Part shown: in pieces, positions 31,952-43,679 of the stretch
Layout: each line of letters starts with the position of its first letter
Numbering within the stretch: position 1 is the first letter of the stretch
Assembly: GCA_025267735.1 (NCBI GenBank)
Contig: CM046298.1
Coordinates: 32,463,264 to 32,527,263 of the forward strand
Length of the DNA stretch: 64,000 bases
Reading direction: 5' to 3'
From: Mactra quadrangularis
Taxonomy: Eukaryota; Mollusca; Bivalvia; Venerida; Mactridae
Made by a program: the position numbers and the translations under genes
The notes under the pieces: model-generated
Seen by the model: only the letters and a program-made list of their open reading frames with translations
What the model was told of the DNA's origin: nothing
Databases searched by the model: none

Positions 31952-33010
31952 CTGAAAATACCACAGGGAATTGTCAAGTTACCTCCCTTTGATTTTTCAA
32001 ACATACCTTTTATATACTTATATCGTCGACGTACCTAAGTTCGCGACCAACCTTGATTTGTGGCCATTTTTATACCCCCGCTTCGAAGAAGAGGGGGGTA
32101 TACTGTTTTACCCTTGTCCGTGCGTGCGTGCGTCCATCCGTCCATCTGTCCGTTACAAAATTTCCGTCGCAGTTTTCTCAGCAACTATTACATGCAGCAG
32201 CCTAATACTTTGCATATTGCTTCATCCCATAGTCCCATGTGGTGTAAAACGATTTCATGCTCCTTGCTCATCTACTTCCTGTTTGTCGCATATTTTTAGA
32301 TTTTTGCGGGGGTATCACTAGTGAGCATTAGCGCACAGATTTACTTGTTGTCTATGTTCATACTCTCGTGAGATTTCGAAATCTAGGCTATAACCTGACG
32401 TCAAGTGTAATACTGGGTTTACTCTACAGTATTGATCTGTTAACTTAAACAGAATGCGTTTTAAATAGTTTTTTTTTTGCTAAATTTGTTTGAGATTTCA
32501 CAATTACACACTTTTTCTTATTCAAAAATATGTTGATTTTAACATTAACAATTTATTTACGGAAAACATAAAAATTACTTAACCACAAAGTTTGTCTGCA
32601 ATGTTTTTCGTCAAATCTGTGATACAAGACACAAAATTTTTTTTTTAATTGGCCTTTTTCCAATGACGTCACAGCCCGCGAATCTAAAGTACTTGTTTTA
32701 AGATGGCTGCCGTAATACAGTTGTAGTTTGTTTTTATGTGTTTCAACTGTTTTTTATTGCATTTCGGACAGGATTATTAATTGATTGATATTGGTGCAAA
32801 ATAAAATGATAGTGTCAATTAAGCAGGTTAACAATGACATTAAATGTTTTAAGTGACCTTTTATATTTTGAATGCTTAACACCGCCAATCAAGGTTAGTC
32901 CTGTATACAGGGGGTACAACTGCAATTATGATATTATCAATAAGTATATGAAAGGTATGTTTGAAAAATCAAAGGGAGGTAACTTGACAATTCCCTGTGG
33001 AAAATACGGA
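31952..33010. mobile_element. Mutator-like TIR element P with 11-bp target duplication
   Basis: ATTACTTAATA occurs exactly at 31941-31951 and 33011-33021. Inside are long inverted repeats of about 60-70 bp: CCACAGGGAATTGTCAAG, TTACCTCCCTTTGATTTTTC and AAACATACCTTT at 31961-32022 match the inverse of 32940-33000 almost perfectly. Long TIRs with 9-11 bp duplications are the signature of Mutator-like elements. No transposase is present. A copy of element A is nested at 32072-32347, so P inserted first. Confidence 0.8.
32072..32347 (+). mobile_element. Element A (copy 3), nested in element P
   Basis: Same ends and hairpins as the other copies. The 3' hairpin is slightly damaged (GTGAGCATTAGCGCAC), and the right inner repeat reads TTGCGGGGGTAT. 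Confidence 0.8.
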
Positions 33011-33230
33011 ATTACTTAATAGTTCATTTCCATAATAAACATTTATATATGGTATTTATGAACAATTATCTATTACTATCTACTACTATTTCTATTTTTT
33101 GCATCAAACAATTCTAATGACCGAAATTTTCTCATGATTCAATGACTAACTCAATGCTGCTGCCACACTTCATATACAGTCTTTGTAGACTGGCGATTTC
33201 GCCAAAAGGCTTACGTTATATAACAAGTTG

Positions 33231-33476
33231 TTAGTTTGTTTGGTTTTACGCCATAGCAACACATTGTATAGGTCATATAATGGCGGTCTACTAAGCTCAT
33301 ACTTTTGTCAGTGACTGACAACTGCCCTAAATAATAAAAAATCATTGGTAGGAGGGAGAATGGCCGTAGAAATAGTTTATGACCAAGGTCCATGAAAGTA
33401 TGCCCCGCCTGGCTATTGAACCCTCAACCCCTTAATCAGTAGTATTGGGTGCTACCAACAGAGCTAGCTAGCCGGC
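33231..33476 (-). repeat. SINE D (copy 3)
   Basis: The minus-strand head has GAGCTAGC near 33470, and the body matches family D through AGGTCATATAATGGCG. The tail is GGCGTAAAACC. Flanks TATAACAAGTTG and TATACAAGTCG may be a decayed duplication. Confidence 0.75.
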
Positions 33477-33479
33477 TAT

Positions 33480-34250
33480 ACAAGTCGAAACCTATCGAAG
33501 ATTCTAGTGATGTCAATCGGTGGCAAAATCCACAATTGATTAATTGGAGAAATTGGTTGGGCTCAACTGACTGACTTTGCGATCATAATGGGTCGGATGC
33601 AAAAATTTATATCGCTTAATTCTGGTCATTGTCTTACATAACCATGCAAAAAATACCTCTACTTCAATGATTTGATTTTTGTGTATAATTATTCAATATT
33701 TAATTGTCTTGCTTCTTAACTTAATGTTAACAATATGGCACCAGTTCACTCATCTAACTGAAAAAACGACACAAAATAAACTGTATTTTACATGCATGGG
33801 TGAAAATTTTCAGGCATATGCCTGAAGTTCAGGTTTTTCACAACAAATTAGACTATGTTTTGCTATTAAATTATGAAGAAATATGATTTCAAATTACTGT
33901 TTTCAGGTTTTTCAAAATTTTCATCTTGCACCCATGTACATGTCTTTATGTTTATTTGTGTCAATGGATTGTCCCAGGATATCATCATGCAGTCTTCGCT
34001 TTAGTTGCTTAACAGCACAAGTCCGGTTGGGCTACCAGGTAGTAATTTTCACTAGCTTGAATCAAAAAGAGAAAAATTTATGTTCGTTATATCTTATTTT
34101 TGTTCATCTAAGGCATCAAACAATATAACTGATCTGGTTTTTTTCATATTTCTGGGCAATGTTATACAAAATAGTTTTAGTCACATTATCTACTCTAGCT
34201 TTATGTAATTGTGTTCAGAGTAACAGCAACTTATGATATAGTGAAGTCAA
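33480..34250. other. No gene; 18-bp palindrome at 33809-33826
   Basis: TTCAGGCATATGCCTGAA is a perfect palindrome. Otherwise this is AT-rich sequence with no supported feature. Confidence 0.45.
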
Positions 34251-34255
34251 CTTGA

Positions 34256-34403
34256 GTCAAATTCACCCTCAAAAAGGAATGAAATATCGATTGAACTCAA
34301 AATCATTTAGCCATTCGATTAACAACTCTTTAATGTACCTGTAACAATCGAAGATTCTAAAATCGATCTCACTATGAAGCAGATATTTGAGGGTGAATTT
34401 GAC
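34256..34403. mobile_element. 148-bp fold-back MITE
   Basis: GTCAAATTCACCCTCAAA (34256-34273) and its exact inverse (34386-34403) form 18-bp TIRs around about 112 AT-rich bases. No clear target duplication. Confidence 0.6.
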
Positions 34404-34529
34404 TAGTAGGTGAGAAGTTGGAGATTGGACGCGTTGCATTCCTGGTGTTTTTATTATATGTAAGAGGGGAATTTTCGTAGTATGATATAAAATGTCAAGG
34501 TCCTGTGGTTTAACAATGTAACCATTAAT

Positions 34530-34745
34530 GTAATTTTACAGTGGTCAGCACACATGTACTAGCTTTTCTGGACCCTTGTCTATAACCAATTCTCAGCTAC
34601 CTTTCCTCATGGTTAGAAATTTCTTCATATACTAAATTCATGTAGAAAATTGACATTATAGTTAAATTTTCAGGAAAGTGTGTAAGGGGCCTGATAGGAG
34701 TTGGAACCTGTACCCCTATTGAGTGTATGGGATCGTGTTTTTGTG
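34530..34745 (-). repeat. SINE B (copy 6), old
   Basis: On the minus strand GGGGTACAGGTTCCAACTCC (B-box region) is followed by a recognisable body (GAAAATTTAACTATAATGTC, TTGGTTATAGACAAGGGTCC, AAAAGCTAG). The head upstream of the B box is lost. Confidence 0.6.
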
Positions 34746-34934
34746 TTCATTGACTTTGTTATACCCACACCACGTAAAAATGGGAGCTATATATTTAGCT
34801 AAACTTAAGCAGCAGTGAGTATATTGTTAATTTAATTATTTTACTAGAGTGTATATCTATGTTCAGTCATTAATGATTGCATTAATGAAAATTTAACAGA
34901 ATGTTGCAATAACTTTCATTATTGTTTGTGATTT

Positions 34935-35060
34935 ATAGTCTATGTGGAGCAGTCTTGACCGAGTAGTTATGACAATGTAATGTCAGCCCTGTGTTGGTTC
35001 AAGTCCCATAAAAATGCAGAACATTTAGTTTTCCCATAGATAATGGGAACATGCCAATCA
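34935..35060 (+). repeat. SINE L (copy 2), head only
   Basis: GAGCAGTCTTGACCGAGTAG and GTCAGCCCTGTGTTGG, with B box GGTTCAAGTCC. It resembles 9180 over the head; the body is short or diverged. Confidence 0.5.
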
Positions 35061-35317
35061 GAGATTTTATGTGATTTTCTCAGTGCTTTAAAACAATGTA
35101 AATTATATAAGATATATATTGCCTGTATTTATTAGTGATTTTTATATGTATGTTACTTCAGATATATTTGACAGAAAATATGGATAAAGATTGAGGCATA
35201 CATTACTTTGTGTAAAATCAAGCCAATGTGAGTATAGTGGTCTTAAAATATTCTTAACTGAAAAATTATCAAAATTTGCTTTTGTTAAGTTTCTGCATGA
35301 ATTTATATTCACTTTTT

Positions 35318-35950
35318 AGCTTGACTTTTTGAAAAAAAATGGAGAGCTATCCTACTTGCCCTAGTGACCAGGTCCATATTTCTGATTAAAGTTTTTGTGC
35401 AGTAAAATATACTTAACGAAACTTAATTCTTAGTAAACTCATCATGATTTCAATGTAGTATGAAATGTTTATATTTCTTCTTGAAGTAACATTTGAGCCA
35501 TTTCTTGATTTTTTGTTGTGCATATCAACACACTAACGATTTTCACCAAAACCGACTATGTGTGTTGTTTTTTTTCAAGCAAATGATGTGCACATTTCCG
35601 CTTTTCAGCACGTGCACGACAAAAGCATTTTGTATCAATTAGAAAGCATGGAAACCATGCAAGCAGACCACAGTATGGTCCTATACACAAATTTTCATTA
35701 ACCATCAGAAATAAATACTATCAGCAACATTGAAATCAGAGTATCTTAAGGTATCAACTTTAAACTTTAAAAACATGTTCCTTATTATTTCTCATGTGGC
35801 AAGTTTCATTACTCCTAATACATTTTTTAATCATCCCCCCTTGAACTTCGAGTTTTCTTTAAAAAATATTTGTTTTATACAGCAACAGTGTAATTTCTTT
35901 AGGTATCAATACATGTTCTTTATTATCAACCACATCTCATGAGACAAATT
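35318..35950 (+). repeat. Dispersed repeat G (copy 1), interrupted
   Basis: It begins TT|TAGCTTGACTTTTTG, with a 5' hairpin closing at GGAGAGCTA. Then come ATTAAAGTTTTTGTGCAGTA and repeated modules ending ATCAACCACATCTCATGAGA, shared with 46388-47170. A stretch of unrelated sequence (about 35420-35720) splits it. Confidence 0.6.
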
Positions 35951-36375
35951 GTCTGGTTCCCAGTCGTACTTGGTCAGGTAAAAGTACGTCAGACAAAGCA
36001 TGATAATGGCCGCACCCTACGTAATGAATTAGGTATTTGATAATTATGTTTTCAAATGAACATTTCTCACTACACAGGCTTAAATCAGAGGATCACTGTA
36101 AAAGAAGTACAGTGGATACTTTTAATTTAGTTGTTCGGTTACATTTATGCTAAATAAAGTATCCGAAATTCTTACGAGACTAATCCACGTCCGAATTGTG
36201 TTCAAATGAGACATGTTTGTGTAATCAGAAAAATCAAATGTGAATGACCTATATAGTTATCGAACTTCTACTAAAGTAACTTTTGTCAGTAAATGATTAT
36301 GCAAGATCAAGAAAACGTAATACCTGAATAATAACTGAGGAGGCCGCCATGATCACGGGTTGCCTGACCCGATAG

Positions 36376-37031
36376 GTGGCACACCTCAGTTTCAGAGCTG
36401 CATTGTCGAAGTGGCCAGGGTCAAATTTCTAAATAATAGAAACTTTGGCAGTTGGATTGCATTTTTGAGGTATAAAATATTTTTGTTATATTTGAAGTTA
36501 CAACAGATAGTATAGCATTTTAATTATTAGTCATAATAGGTTTTAACGGTATTGACCAAGGTATTTGGAAAAATACCTGTCAGATGCTAATGTATCTATT
36601 TGCGGAGCTAGCACAGAAATCAGCTGTTCATTTTCTAGGTACCTCAGATTTTGCAAATTTAGAGGAATAAAGTCACGGATGGCACCCTATTTCCTCATTA
36701 TTTTCAGATTGTGCATGGTTTAATGAATAAAAATCAGTGCGGTATGTGTGGCTATTGTGGGAATTAAGAATTCTGTGGGACTTTGCGTTCAGGGGAAATT
36801 CGCCATTTTGTCACCTATTTTCGCAACTACCAAAACAAAGAATTAAAGGCCCCTCAGGCAGAAAAGTTTGTTTTGATCATGCGTATTTTATTGTTTTTAT
36901 TAAGAAACATATATTCATGCTAATTTTCAAAATCATTTGTTTCAGGTGTGTGATTACTGGCTAGTGTGCGAGCTTTTCATTGTGTGATGTGGTATTTTCA
37001 GCCGAGAAGCCGATGAAACTGTGGTGTGCCA
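36376..37031. mobile_element. TIR element E (copy 1), uninterrupted
   Basis: The ends are TGGCACACCWCAGTTT and the inverse AAACTGTGGTGTGCCA. The interior is collinear with 53419-55113, including ATAGAAACTTTGGCAGTTGG, GTCACGGATGGCACCC and AGGCCCCTCAGGCAG. ATA flanks both sides, a possible 3-bp duplication. It has no coding capacity. It serves as the empty site for the insertion in copy 2. Confidence 0.75.
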
Positions 37032-37433
37032 GCATAACTATAGTGGTAAGGGGCAGGTAATCCAGACTAATGAGACAAATACTTAACTTAGTCTCTACTG
37101 ACAGCTCATGTTATTTGAGTGAGACTAATTGTTATGTTATGAAATATCATACCAATTTCATATCATGAAAAAATGTTTCAAAAATTTGTGCCTCATGAAT
37201 ACAACTTTTTACCTGTGAGGTATTTAATTATATTGTTACATATGCTGGTTTACAGCTAATTGGAAGGGAAAACATCTTTTTGTATATTCATTTAGTTTAA
37301 CAGTTTAGTTGAATCTTTACCAAACCGGGTCAGAATGTTGGTTACTGGGATAACTCAAATGAGTTTGACTACAGCTCAATACCAACTGCCCTTCAAACCT
37401 GTGTTCTATATTTTATTACATGTTGTGCCGCGG

Positions 37434-37662
37434 CTGTGGCGTAGTGGTTAGCATATCTGACTTCGAATCCGGAGATCGTGGGTTCCAAACCCGGTCGCAG
37501 CAGGTCATTCCCTATACTTGAGTTGTCGGCCTCATGGTAGGGTAAGTTAGTACTGGTGATAGAAAAAGTGTCCAGGAAACCTATAGTAGGAAGAGCTGGC
37601 CGTCATGTATATGACCTTTATATGTGTTGAATGCGATGTAAAAAAAATAAAAATAAATAAAT
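37434..37662 (+). repeat. SINE C (copy 2)
   Basis: The head has GTGGCGTAGTGGTTAGCATA, loop GACTTCGAATC and B box GGTTCCAAACC. The body is AGTTGTCGGCCTCATGGTAG and GTGTCCAGGAAACC, and the tail TATGACCTTTATATGTGTTG with (AAAT)n. Confidence 0.8.
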
Positions 37663-37924
37663 TTTTACACATTGACTCTTGGGTTGACAATATTGTATAT
37701 TTACATATATGTGAATCAGTATTTCTATGTTATTTTTACAGTTACTTGCTGGACGTGTATAGGATATCAATATAGAACAAAAAGATGAAGAGCTTTGATT
37801 GAACTTGTTAACTTGTAGATTTGTTAAATGCTAGTAGAATGTTGATCCTGGCTATTAAGGTAATTGGTCACGGTATTCTATAGCAAATATGACTTGTATA
37901 ACAGACAGTTGACAGATCAATCCC

Positions 37925-38095
37925 TTTAAATTCATAGGGTGGCAATTTCTCCCTGTACAATTTATTAATGGTGAAAAATTGACATTATTGTAAAATGTCC
38001 ATGGATTCTTTGTATGTTACTGTAATCTATACCCCTTGGGGATATGAGATCTGGATCTCTGTGTGCTACCAACTAGGCCACAGACCCTGGTTAGA
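37925..38095 (-). repeat. SINE B-like remnant (copy 7)
   Basis: On the minus strand TGGCCTAGTTGGTAGCAC (A box) starts near 38083, and ACAATAATGTCAATTTTT later matches the family body. The B box is not preserved. It is a very old copy or a related family. Confidence 0.4.
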
Positions 38096-38299
38096 AATTA
38101 TTATTTATAAGAATGCTGATATTTTGTTGGACCCTGATTCAGTTTATCTATTTGATGATATGCCTTATATCAACTTTTTTACAAGGTTATTTATAGTGGC
38201 TGACTCACCAAACCTGTTTTTCTTTACCTTTCAACTAGGACTTAACAAAAATTACTTTTCTTTCTATAATTGAGAAAATGGACTTTTATTGCAAATTTT

Positions 38300-40100
38300 C
38301 ATGAAAGGATATGATCTGCAATGGCTGGGAATCAAACTAAGATATCACTAGTTTCAGATTCAAACACAACTTTTACTTGTATGAGTTTAAGGTGTTGCTC
38401 TTGTGAGAAACTGCTTCCGGGTTGTTGTACACTACGAAAGTAGTTCCGAGAATTTAGTTTGACTTTATTTGGGTGGCTGTGACTCTGTTTGTATATGTGT
38501 CAAAATGATATATTTTTCACCCAAATTAGTTTTTCTATCCCTGTAGGACAATATTCTGACCATTTTGTGTTTTCTTTTTAGAACTACTTCTTGCAGTGGA
38601 AGATCTAGAATTTAGTGTACTGCGGCCAATTTGACCTTTGAGAATGGAAATTCCCAACTATGCATGTGCACAATGTGAATTTGTGAAAAATCCAATCGTT
38701 CATGACCTATCTTTATTGTACTTATTTTGCAGGTCTAGTGTGGAGGATTCACAGGATACCAATCATTATATCACAATCTATTTTGGAAAATGAGCAGAGA
38801 CCCTGAAAGCAGACCATTTTACATAGAAACAAAATGTACAAAAATTGACAGGAGTTAGTCCTATATAGGGATTTCACAAATTTCTGTTTTTCAAAAACTA
38901 CTTGCAGCTCATCCATGAAACTTCTCAAACATACTTTCTATGATGCTGGGATCATCTCATACTGATCTGTGTATTATGGTGAGTGTATCTTTTTAGTTAT
39001 TAATATTTTAAAATTTGACAGTTCAATTTTCTTGTCGCGATTGTCTCCCTTGGATCAGACTTAAGCGTTTCATGACAGAGACTGTTGTCTGCAAGTTAAA
39101 AGATAAGTTTTGCTCAGAATTATATCCTATAACTATTGTTTTGAAATTTCAAGACCAATTTCAGTGTGTTAAATTGAATTTTAATTTAAATTTATATTTT
39201 AAAAATTAAAAATAAGTAAATATTGACCACTTTCTGTATGGAATTTCTGAAAAACAGGCTGATAATAGTGTCATGCACCACAACTTCACTTTGCAGAGAA
39301 GGTAAATTTTGGACCGGTTGTGTAAGTAACCAAGAATATGGTGAGTTCAGATACTGTGACCCTTTAGATCCCCTGTCTGCTGGTTATCACACTGATTCTG
39401 TGAGCCGCTTTGCTCTTAGTCTTAAAGTGTATTATAAGCCATTGTTGTAACAGCCAATTGTCTGCTTGTTTGTTACCGTGGACATATTTTTGCTCTTCAG
39501 TCAGCAGAGCAAGTTTTTCTCAGCTGTATAGCTCCAAGATGATGCAGCTCTGTCTGCTTTGTAAACTTTCATGCTTTTCCCAGTTCATTGTAAATGTCCT
39601 GGATTTCATGATGCGCTTTGGTGTCCCCCTCAGTCATCATTGATTACACTAGGATGTCCTCCCTCGGCAGCTGTTAGGCGATGTCATATATCATATGCCG
39701 CAGTGACTGCGGCAGTATAAAGGGTGTGTTGGCAGCGCAACCAGTCATTCGGAACATTCTCGACCTTTCATGAATGAATAATCTCGGAAGGTTTTGTGGG
39801 GGTCTTCACTGGATTTTGGTGATTTTACTACTAACAGTTACACAAAATAGTTCTTGTAGTATACACAGAGATCTTTGTCTAAACATATTTATTTGTTTTA
39901 AATTGAAACAAATATTGTTCATCGGTACCATTGAAATGTGTAATTTCAAATTTACGGACTATCAACGAATCTTCAGTCATCGCCTAAACGATTGTGTACT
40001 TGTTTACATAGTTTCAAAATGGCGCCTAAATATGTCCGAGGTTATTCGTAGCGAATGACTGAGGATGTTCCGATTGCGTAGCCAATGTGACCAGGGCACT
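38300..40100. other. No gene found; short repeated word at 38833
   Basis: ACAAAAATTGACAGGAGTTA and GTCCTATATAG at about 38833 recur at 43100. Several small frames (39015, 39223, 39410, 39774) carry no recognisable protein features. Near 39745-40070, CAGTCATTCGGAACATTCTC and CGAATGACTGAGGATGTTCC are rough inverse echoes that may mark a decayed fold-back. Confidence 0.35.
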
Positions 40101-40126
40101 GTTCATCATAACCTTTATTTCTTAAT

Positions 40127-41951
40127 GCCTAGGTCACATTTAACCCGGCGCCCGGCTGGCGTTTCCGATTTTTAGGAATCGGCCGGCATGGTGAGATCGG
40201 GAATCAGATCGGCCGGCAAAATGAAATCCTTCATACTGAAAAGGTACCCGTCAGATGCTGGTACGGGATCCAGAAGATGGCCGCACGGCAATCGTCCAAT
40301 TTCATGATTTTAAAACACCGATTTTCTAACAGATGCCCGTCCGATATCCGCACGATGTTCTTACGACGCCTGTGCGATACTCGCCCGGGTATTGCCCGAT
40401 TCTTCGGAGTCGCACGATGTCCGGACGGACATCGAGGAAGCGCCGGTAGACTACATAACGAACATCGGCCGATGTCCGCTTTTGATGGCAAGAGTAGCTT
40501 TGCACACTATAGATTCATCACCGTCCTTGTCGCTTGTGGAAGCAGGCTAATACTGGTGCAATTTTCTACGATAAAACAGCATCGCACCAAGGACGGCTGC
40601 AGGCGCGCAAATTACCCAATGCCGACACGGCGAGGTAGTGACGAAAATAACTATATGGGACTCTTTCGAGGCCTCGTAATTGGAATGAGTACACCCTAAA
40701 TGCTTTAAGCAGGTTCTATTGGAGGCAAGTCTGGTGCCAGCAGCTGCAATGATTCCAGCTCTAATAGTGTATATTAAAGTTTCTGCAGTTAAAAAGCTCG
40801 TGGTTGGATCTCGGGTGCAGGCGGGCGGTACGCCTACAGCGGCGCTCGCTGCCCGTCCTGCCCTCCACGCTGGTACACCGTGCCCTGGTGCTCTTGACAG
40901 AGTCTGGCAGGAATGTTTACATTGAAGAAATTAGAGTGCTCAAAGCAGGCCTAAACTACGCCAGGATAATGTTGCATGGTATACATATAATGGAATAGGA
41001 TATTCTGTTGGTTTTGCGAGGTAATGATCTGTAGGGACTGACGGGGACATCCGTATTGCGGCGCTAGAGGTGAAATTCTTGGACCGTCGCAAAACACAAC
41101 AACGAAAACATTTGCCAAGCATGTTTTCATTAATCAAGAACAAAAGTCAGAGGTTTGAAGGGGATCAGATACTGTTGTAGTTCTGATCCTAAACGATGCC
41201 AACTCTCAATCAGCGATAGCTGCTTCAGCTATGACCTCGCTGTTAGACCCCTTGAAACCAAAATCTTTGGGTTCCAGGCGCAATATGGTTGCAAAGCTGA
41301 AACTTAAAGAAATTGATGGAAGGGCGCTAATGTGCCTTAATTTGACTCATCACGAGAAACCTCACCCGGTCTGGACACCATATGTGATAATTCAAGAAGT
41401 AAAGCGTTTTTCTTTGACTTATTTTTTTAGTCTGCTACTGTTATATTGTAGAACATAGGACGATCCTCGAAAAATCTCCTATTCTTGGGGGTCAGATAAA
41501 TTTTATTTTATTTAACTTCTTCCACATTGACGACTGGAACAACGCTCTCTTCTCCTTGAGCAGTCATATCTTGCTCTTGTTGGGTGGTGCTCTGACCTTT
41601 CCCCTTATAGACTTTTTTTACATTTTACGTCTGCACGGCGCCCGGCTGGCGTCTGGTAAATATATGGATACACATAGCGGCCTATATTTATTTGCAACCG
41701 GACGATGTGTCCGATGCCCGGTCGGATATCGGCCAGACGTCGGCCAATTCGTTTCAGATGACTTTCCGATGCCCGACGTCGGGAGTGATTTTAACTGCGA
41801 GTTAAAATGAACCCGGCGCCTGGCCGAGGTCTAAAAATGTCAAAATTTTCTCCGGAGCCCGGCAGATGTCCGGCCAGTGCCCGGCCGATATTGTCTTCAA
41901 ACACGTCGGAAACTAATCGGAAACACATCGGGGCTTAATTGTGACTGGGGT
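40127..41951. mobile_element. GC-rich TIR element H2 enclosing an 18S rRNA fragment
   Basis: The left end GCCTAGGTCACATTTAACCC and the inverse of the right end, ACCCCAGTCACAATTAAGCC, form an imperfect 20-bp TIR. Just inside both ends are dense clusters of CGGCCGATGTCCG-like words (40144-40470, 41636-41930), the densest CpG in the window. About 800 bp of 18S-derived sequence sits between. There is no transposase. No clean target duplication is seen. Confidence 0.55.
40583..41380 (+). pseudogene. 18S rRNA pseudogene fragment (central part)
   Basis: It is collinear with nuclear small-subunit rRNA from GCAGGCGCGCAAATTACCCA through GGACTCTTTCGAGGC, ATTGGAATGAGTACAC, TCTGGTGCCAGCAGC, GTATATTAAAGTTTCTGCAG, TTAAAAAGCTCG, TTAGAGTGCTCAAAGCAGGC, GAGGTGAAATTCTTGGACCG, TTTTCATTAATCAAGAACAA, AAACGATGCCAACT, TTGCAAAGCTGAAACTTAAA and CCTCACCCGG. 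The V4 stretch (GGATCTCGGGTGCAGGCGGG) looks molluscan. It is not functional: the near-universal 530-loop word GCCGCGGTAA is changed to GCTGCAATGA, and many CpG sites are lost. About 45% of the gene is present. The small frames over it are artefacts. Confidence 0.92.
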
Positions 41952-42248
41952 ATAAGTAAGCCCCTGTCCAGCAGATTTTATTCTTAATTCCCAGCTCGGT
42001 TACATATACAATGTATATTAATAACTTGTGTTGTTCTCGATAGCGACTCGCTATGCCTGGGATGTTGCCTGCCCAGGTTTGTAGGAGGAATTCGATAAAC
42101 TAGTGTTGCCGCATCCATCTTAAGAGCTGTTTGGAATCAGCTGCACCAGTATTCATGTTACGCGAAACAACAAATAGTTGCTTTGGAGCCTTATCGGCCT
42201 GATTCAGATCTGTTGTAATTTTAGGGACTTAGTCGCCTGGTTGTCCAG

Positions 42249-42533
42249 TTATGTATTTGCTGGTGGTGGAATATGTATTGAAGTCAATAGCTTGTAAGCC
42301 TTTTCTACACAAATTGCGGTGTCTTGCATAGCAGAAGCCAGTGGCATACTGAGAGGAGCTCCTGTACCATGTTTTACTGCGTCGAAAGTTTTTAGCGGCT
42401 TGGACACATAGTTGCATCCTGAGCATTCGGTGGTCATAATTGACCCAAAACTTTTTGGTTGCTCATTGAAAAGTGAAAACTTGGCAGTTCTGCACCTAGA
42501 AAAAAAATTCTTGTCGGATGTGATCATTTGCAT
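42249..42533 (-). pseudogene. Decayed coding-looking segment, unidentified
   Basis: A 94-codon frame has protein-like composition (PLKTFDAVKHGTGAPLSMPL, SAMQDTAICVEKAYKLL). Past its stop the same frame continues LDNQATKSLKLQQ before more stops, suggesting a longer ancestral frame. I do not recognise the family. It lies directly beyond the H2 element. It could be part of a transposon polyprotein or chance. Confidence 0.3.
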
Positions 42534-43267
42534 CAGAGTTCACCAATTTTCTCATTCTGTTTCCAGTGTTTTAACATTTTTAATTACATTTCAGGTTCTG
42601 TGTTGGTCACAGCGAGTCGCGCCTCAACACTGGGGTCAGCTAGATATCAGAATTAGGTGCTAGGTATATGTGTTACAACATCCTCACAGGTGAGCTTGGC
42701 ATTTTGTGGCTATTTATCACCCATTCTGAAATGTCCCTCTGATGCTCGCCTTCTTAATTGACCTTTTAGCACCATTTTTTCTTTCTAGCCCGAGTCGCAA
42801 TACCTATTTTCCTCAAATACCCTTAAAATGACAAAACTGCTTTAACTGCCTTTTAAAGCAACCAAAAAATACAATGGAAGGGTATTTGGACTATATTTTA
42901 GCAACATTTTATTTGTGTTTGTGTTTACTTGTAAGAAAAGATGCAGAATAAATAGATAAGGGGTTAGGTAGGCTTCAATTCTTCATTTGGGCAGGTTAAT
43001 CTTTTATCCTTAATACAATCTTATCTTTTTGGTAAATAAATGCTTATGGGTGAAGTATTGTTGTAATATACTGGTATTTGAAATTTCCAGTACAAAGAGT
43101 ACAAAAATTGACAGGAGTGAGTCCTATATAGATGATTGTATAAACATTATGTTTCTGTTTATTACATGATGCAGTAAAGCATATCTATAGCTAAGTTTGG
43201 TCTAGTGAGAAGTCTAAATTATTACATTGGAGATGTGGGTGGTTGTTGGGAAGTAAGTTCTTTATAA

Positions 43268-43674
43268 TATACACTGCACTCCCAAGAATTTCTTCATTGC
43301 TTCAAATTCCAAGTTCAAGTTTTAAGACCTGTATCAATTTTACTTTATTCATTTTTTGCAATGAAAACAAAACTTCTAATGGAACATTTCATTTTTTAGT
43401 TGCAGCAAAAATGATCGATCAGCCTCCAAAACTATGTTCCATTTATCACACAATGAACCAGTTTCAAGTTTGAGGTAGTTTTTGTAATTTTATATCCATA
43501 ATAAAAAATATATACTCATTGCATCTTTTTCCGTGTTAAATCCGGTTCTGCTTTATTTTCACTTTATGGTAATTTCACTTGAAGCAACACCTACACGTAA
43601 ATAAAAGAGACCTACTTTTCACACAGAAAGATATTTTTGAATGTGTGAAGGAACTTTTGGGAGGGCAGTGTATA
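43268..43674 (+). mobile_element. MITE M (TIR TATACACTGCMCTCCCAA)
   Basis: TATACACTGCACTCCCAA at 43268 and the inverse of the right end, TATACACTGCCCTCCCAA, match with one change; pairing weakens further inward. TA-type flanks. The interior has no coding capacity. A partial inverse copy lies at 17635-17873. Confidence 0.7.
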
Positions 43675-43679
43675 TACAT

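Noticed and set aside
40583..41380. Functional 18S rRNA gene
   Set aside because: Only the central part is present, and near-universally conserved positions, including the 530 loop, are mutated.
40277..41458. Frames over the GC-rich element (for example 40277-40699 and 40719-40925)
   Set aside because: They lie on 18S-derived sequence or on CpG word arrays and match no protein pattern.
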